DNA from: a bacterium
GTDB lineage: Bacteria; JACRDZ01; JAQUKH01
Length of the DNA stretch: 64,000 nt
Assembly: GCA_028719205.1 (NCBI GenBank)
Contig: JAQUKH010000003.1
Location: forward strand, 39,603-103,602
Direction: 5' to 3'
The notes beneath the pieces are model-generated. The model was not told where the DNA came from. It did not search any database and saw only the letters and a program-made list of their open reading frames with translations. The position numbers and the translations under genes are program-made. Of the stretch, positions 60,806-64,000 are shown piece after piece. Each line of letters starts with the position of its first letter. Within the stretch, counting starts at the first letter, position 1.

Positions 60806-61782
60806 TAGAATAATAATTTATCACCAATTTTTTCAACTGTTAATTTTTGGGGAAGATTAAATTTAGATCTTTTATTCTTTAAAATATTTTGTATAGCTCT
60901 TATGTGATCAAAATTCAGATTATAACCTGAAGTGAAATTTCTTGCGTAAAGCTGAAGGATACGAGCTTGGATAGCAGGGTGGGACCTTATCAATTTTTTA
61001 GCATTTACTACTAAGATTTTATCTGCAGTGTTTTTTAAAACAAATCTTTTTGCGTTTTTTTCTGAAATATTTTCCAGATATTCATTTTCTAAAGCCCAAA
61101 TTTTAGCCAAATCATTTAAGTGTTCTTTGATCCGGGATTGATATTTTTTTTCAAGGAAAGGAATTAATTCCAGTCTGATCCTGTTTCTCGTATATAATGT
61201 TTTATTATTTGAACTATCTTCTCGGAAACATGTATTTTTGTTTTTTAAAAAATTAATTATATCCTTACGGGATATTGGGAGCAGGGGGTGGATCAGCTGT
61301 ATTTTTGGCGCAAATAGCCTGTGTCCGGATATCCCGGATAATCCCTGTTTACCGCTTCCTCTTAATAAATTCATCAGCACAGTTTCAGCCTGATCGTCAG
61401 CCTGATGGGCAAGGGCAATTTTATTCGCCTTATGTTTTTTCGCAATTCTTAAAAAGTACTCATGGCGTATCTTTCGCGCGGTATTCTGCAAAGAATGTTT
61501 GTTATTAAAAATATTTTTTTTTACTGAATGAAGGAATAACGGCAGTTCAAGTTTACTCGCCAGATCTTTACAAAATTTCTCGTCTTTTTCTGAATCTTTT
61601 CCGCGCAGATGATAATTAACATGGGCTAAAGAGAGTGAAAGGTTATATTTGTTTTTTAGTTTGTCTAAAAGAAGCGCCAGCGCGGTTGAATCCGGGCCGC
61701 CGGACAGGCCTATAACTATACGGTCATTTTTTTGAATCAAACCGGAAGTTGTAATCTTTTCAAGTAAGATTTTCTCAGACAT
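60793..61782 (-). CDS. tilS: tRNA(Ile)-lysidine synthase
   Basis: Modifies C34 of tRNA-Ile(CAU) to lysidine, so that it reads AUA. 329 residues, the short form without the C-terminal domain, as in Aquifex. PP-loop motif GLSGGPDSTALALLL (about 24-38), LAHVNYHLRGKDSEKDEKFC (from about 52; key HVNYHLRG), ALAHQADDQAETVLMNLLRG (about 123-142) and REDSSN...TRNRIRLELIP (about 187-208). It lies just downstream of two tRNA genes with CAT anticodons and shares their promoter. Confidence 0.95.
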   Translation of the reverse strand: MSEKILLEKITTSGLIQKNDRIVIGLSGGPDSTALALLLDKLKNKYNLSLSLAHVNYHLRGKDSEKDEKFCKDLASKLELPLFLHSVKKNIFNNKHSLQNTARKIRHEYFLRIAKKHKANKIALAHQADDQAETVLMNLLRGSGKQGLSGISGHRLFAPKIQLIHPLLPISRKDIINFLKNKNTCFREDSSNNKTLYTRNRIRLELIPFLEKKYQSRIKEHLNDLAKIWALENEYLENISEKNAKRFVLKNTADKILVVNAKKLIRSHPAIQARILQLYARNFTSGYNLNFDHIRAIQNILKNKRSKFNLPQKLTVEKIGDKLLFYCNN

Positions 61783-61811
61783 TAGGATTGTAATTAGTGT
61801 GAGTGTTGTTT

Positions 61812-61888
61812 TGGTAGCGGTGGTAGGAGTTGAACCTACGACAACACGGGTATGAGCCGAGTGCTCTAACCAACTGAGCTACACCGCC
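61812..61888 (-). tRNA. tRNA-Met elongator (anticodon CAT)
   Basis: 77 nt with encoded CCA; acceptor GGCGGTG/CACCGCT, D-arm GCTCAGTTGGTTAGAGC, anticodon loop CTCATAC (CAT at 61854-61852), T-arm GTAGG-TTCAACT-CCTAC. The overall sequence is much closer to elongator Met tRNAs than to tRNA-Ile2, so Met is the call. One mismatch (U-U) lies in the anticodon stem. Confidence 0.85.
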
Positions 61889-61961
61889 ATGTAAACAATT
61901 TAAAAAAGGGTTCGCTTTTTACGCAAACCCCTATTTTTTTTATTCGTGAAGCTGAAAATTT

Positions 61962-62038
<77 letters not shown>

Positions 62039-62058
62039 ATTATCTGTACAAAAATATT

Positions 62059-62086
62059 ATTATATACTAAGATTCTATATTGTCAA
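62059..62086 (-). promoter_or_regulatory. consensus promoter for the tRNA-fMet, tRNA-Met, tilS unit
   Basis: Minus strand: TTGACA (62086-62081), 16-bp spacer, TATAAT (62064-62059). Start near 62052, 14 nt before the initiator tRNA. It begins just after the stop of the small membrane protein gene. Confidence 0.85.
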
Positions 62087-62089
62087 GTA

Positions 62090-62338
62090 TTAATGGTGTT
62101 TTTCACCTTTAATATAGAAATGGGCCAATGGGGCAATAAAACTAAAGAGCATAAAAGTAAACATTATTTCGGAAAAAATCACCATCTTTCCATAATACGG
62201 CCAGATATGGGATGAAATAGGGGCAGCGCTTTGCTCTACAATTTCTTCTTCAGCCGCCGGAACATTTCTAAAAGATATCGGGGTGAAAAGAATTACAGCT
62301 ATCAGGCAGGTGAAAATAAATTTATTTATTTTTCGCAT
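62090..62338 (-). CDS. small membrane protein of unknown function
   Basis: An 82-residue protein with two hydrophobic segments: an N-terminal signal-like helix (about 7-22, FIFTCLIAVILFTPISF) and a second helix (about 53-73, VIFSEIMFTFMLFSFIAPLA), ending in GEKHH. The acidic middle (AAEEEIVEQSA) would be outside if the first helix is an uncleaved anchor or a cleaved signal. GGAGGAATTATT before the ATG strongly supports expression. I recognise no family. The His-rich end could bind metal, but this is a guess. It is divergent from the deacetylase-like gene. Confidence 0.65.
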   Translation of the reverse strand: MRKINKFIFTCLIAVILFTPISFRNVPAAEEEIVEQSAAPISSHIWPYYGKMVIFSEIMFTFMLFSFIAPLAHFYIKGEKHH

Positions 62339-62424
62339 AATAATTCCTCCATATTTTGGTAAAATAATATTATAATACTTTTTAATATTTACTACAAGCG
62401 ATTTAAAAGAATTAAACAGAAAAA

Positions 62425-63480
62425 ATGGTAAAGAAAAAAAATTTAATATTATTTAAGATCATAATTTCATTTTTAGCGTTTAGTCATTTGTCCTGTGATC
62501 AGGATAAAAATAAGAACAATAGATCAGAACCAGCTGTTAAGAATATTCCAAATGAGAGCGGAAAGTTGGCCGGGTATGAAAAATATTTTGCTGAATGCAA
62601 TTTAAAAGGAGATAAACAAACCTTGATCTCGCTGCGAAAATATAGTTTAGAAGGAAAAGATTATTTTCTGCTGGTTGACCCTCAAACTTTGGAAACAAGT
62701 ACCCGCAGGATAGATGAATTAGATATAATTCAAGATACTGCTAATGTCATTGAAGAAAAATATGCTAATACAGTTTATTTTAAGGCAATTAAATATTCAA
62801 AACTAAATTCGCAAAAAACTCAGGATGCAGGGATAACACAATTACTGCCGTCAAAACACGGAATTGATCTGACGATTGATCTATGCCCTTCAAAACTTCC
62901 GCTTGATACCACTCTTTTCAATGAACTTATTAAAGAATTAGGTAAAATAGAAAAACCCGTGCCGGTCGCGATAGCTATTACAGGTAAATGGCTGGAGAAA
63001 CATGAAAAAGACCTGAAATGGCTGATGAGGCTTCAAAAAAATAATGATTTGTCAATAACATGGATAAATCATTCTTATAACCATAAATATAACAAAGAGC
63101 TGCCATTAAATGAAAATTTTCTTTTAGAGACTGGTACCGATATTAATTATGAAGTATTGCAGATAGAGGTAAAGATGCTTGAATCCGGCATAATACCGTC
63201 GGTGTTTTTCAGATTTCCGGGCCTTGTGTCAAACGACAAAATTTTTAAAAATATTACTGACTTTGGTTTGATCCCGATTGGAAGCGATGCCTGGTTGTCG
63301 AAGAATCAAATTGTTAAAGACGGCAGTATCGTGCTGGTTCACGCGAACGGGAACGATCCTATAGGCGTCAGTAAATTTTTACAATTGTTAACGAAAGAAA
63401 AAGGCAATATATTAAACAAACAATGGTTTCTTTATGACCTTAGGGAAAGTGTTGTGAAATTAGGGGAAGAAAACTTTTAA
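62425..63480 (+). CDS. polysaccharide deacetylase-like lipoprotein
   Basis: A 351-residue exported protein with a lipobox-like SHLSC (Cys at about 24). The C-terminal half has the order of NodB/polysaccharide deacetylase motifs: DLTIDLCPSK (about 150-159) in the place of TFDDGP, WINHSYNHKYN (about 212-222) with the two His of motif 2, and FFRFPGLVS (about 262-270). The first metal Asp seems kept but the catalytic-base Asp is replaced by Leu, so activity is doubtful. The N-terminal half (30-145) is unrecognised. No clear ribosome site; a TATAAT lies at 62371-62376. It overlaps the end of the DUF501 gene by 4 bp, convergently. Confidence 0.75.
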   Translation: MVKKKNLILFKIIISFLAFSHLSCDQDKNKNNRSEPAVKNIPNESGKLAGYEKYFAECNLKGDKQTLISLRKYSLEGKDYFLLVDPQTLETSTRRIDELDIIQDTANVIEEKYANTVYFKAIKYSKLNSQKTQDAGITQLLPSKHGIDLTIDLCPSKLPLDTTLFNELIKELGKIEKPVPVAIAITGKWLEKHEKDLKWLMRLQKNNDLSITWINHSYNHKYNKELPLNENFLLETGTDINYEVLQIEVKMLESGIIPSVFFRFPGLVSNDKIFKNITDFGLIPIGSDAWLSKNQIVKDGSIVLVHANGNDPIGVSKFLQLLTKEKGNILNKQWFLYDLRESVVKLGEENF

Positions 63481-63926
63481 AAACATTTTTTAGCGCACTT
63501 TTGGTTATTTAGTAAATGTTTTGCTATGATCTTTCCGACAGGATTTTTTTTTGTCGCTAGATAATGCGCGAAGTGGCTGTGGAGGCATTTAATGGAAGAC
63601 AGATCTTTTATGCCGTCAATGCCTTTTTCCTGTGATATATCAGAATGTCCTATGTTTTTTCGATATATAATATAATTTTTATTTTTTTCTAATATTTTTT
63701 GCTTTAAAAGCGGGTCAGCTTTTATTTTTTTTATCAAGCCATCCGATTCTAAACGGGAGATAAGATAGGTTTCGTAAGGGCAGGTTAGCCAGAAGATGGT
63801 GGGAGAAAGTTCAGGTGAGCTTAAAATTACCCTGGGAAGTTTGAAACGGCATCTGTTAACTACTTTAAGAAACGCCCTGGGTTTTCGCCCGAGTTGTTTT
63901 TCAACTATTTCTAATATGTCTTTCAA
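63477..63926 (-). CDS. DUF501 family protein
   Basis: A 149-residue soluble protein of the DUF501 family. Its signatures are FWLTCPYETYLISRLESDG (about 45-63), IGIKDLSSIKCLHSHFAHYLA-like (CLHSHFAHYLA, about 113-123) and KKNPVGKIIA (about 125-134). The Cys/His-rich pattern (CP, HSH, and C-terminal NQKCAKKC) hints at a metal site. Members are often near ppx/gppA or divIC-type genes in other genomes; the function is unknown. Its 5' neighbour is outside the window. Confidence 0.85.
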   Translation of the reverse strand: MKDILEIVEKQLGRKPRAFLKVVNRCRFKLPRVILSSPELSPTIFWLTCPYETYLISRLESDGLIKKIKADPLLKQKILEKNKNYIIYRKNIGHSDISQEKGIDGIKDLSSIKCLHSHFAHYLATKKNPVGKIIAKHLLNNQKCAKKCF

Positions 63927-64000
63927 AACAGATTCCTATTTTTTAACCGGTAACGGAAGGTTTTTTGCTTTTACTCAGGGGTGATCTGAAATACAATTTC
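63927..64000. other. window end
   Basis: The last 74 bp show no gene, repeat or regulatory signal that I can support. Confidence 0.5.

Noticed and set aside
61812-61888. tRNA-Ile2 (lysidine type) next to tilS
   Set aside because: The CAT tRNA matches elongator Met tRNAs in the acceptor, D-arm and anticodon arm; adjacency to tilS alone is not enough.

Overview
The window comes from an AT-rich bacterial chromosome, apparently of a strictly anaerobic, Gram-negative-type, uncultivated lineage. The evidence is a complete carbonyl branch of the Wood-Ljungdahl pathway, two proteins with PEP-CTERM sorting tails, lipoprotein-processing genes, a BamD-like lipoprotein, and housekeeping genes (RNase Y, YmdB, CdaA-YbbR-GlmM) in an order shared by Firmicutes and several candidate phyla. 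An Omnitrophica- or Firestonebacteria-like lineage would fit, but no 16S rRNA is present, so this is only a guess.

Layout: 1-1114 PEP-CTERM exported proteins; 1200-3269 a TPR lipoprotein; 3683-11035 a co-directional block rny-ymdB-xseA-xseB-ispA-dxs-tlyA (RNA turnover, repair nuclease, isoprenoid precursors); 11161-14688 an acetyltransferase, an unusual exported Cache/LolA-like sensor, a response regulator and a small unknown; 14691-19312 yajC, two CoA-dehydratase-activase-related proteins, an RRM protein, and lgt-lspA-DksA-like downstream of ileS; 22201-25089 tRNA-Ala (with a broken tandem copy) and leuS; 25098-29429 a CNB protein, a BamD-like lipoprotein, a GAF-ANTAR regulator, phosphofructokinase and an epimerase; 29450-30792 an eRF1-like protein, two ferredoxins and a two-CW protein.

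30855-44095 is one long minus-strand Wood-Ljungdahl operon, transcribed cooC/acsF-folD-metV-metF-cooC-acsD-acsC-acsB-acsA-fhs-acsE. It covers formate activation to 10-formyl-THF, the folate steps to methyl-THF, methyl transfer to the corrinoid protein, CO2 reduction and acetyl-CoA assembly, with two nickel-insertion ATPases. Formate dehydrogenase, hydrogenase and Rnf are not in the window. tlpA and trxB follow.

45727-49399 looks like an inserted island. It carries four same-orientation copies of a perfect 20-bp palindrome, a broken REP-associated transposase, a trypsin-like protease and a two-gene unit made of a class III cyclase-like protein and an all-helical partner. This pair is the best candidate for an undescribed system.

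49400-62038 returns to core genes on the minus strand: nnr, a membrane protein, acpS and pdxJ; then glmM-ybbR-cdaA, folP-folE, ftsH and tilS with tRNA-Met and tRNA-fMet. The window ends with a small membrane protein, a polysaccharide-deacetylase-like lipoprotein and a DUF501 protein. Several unrelated families of short palindromes sit in the intergenic spaces.
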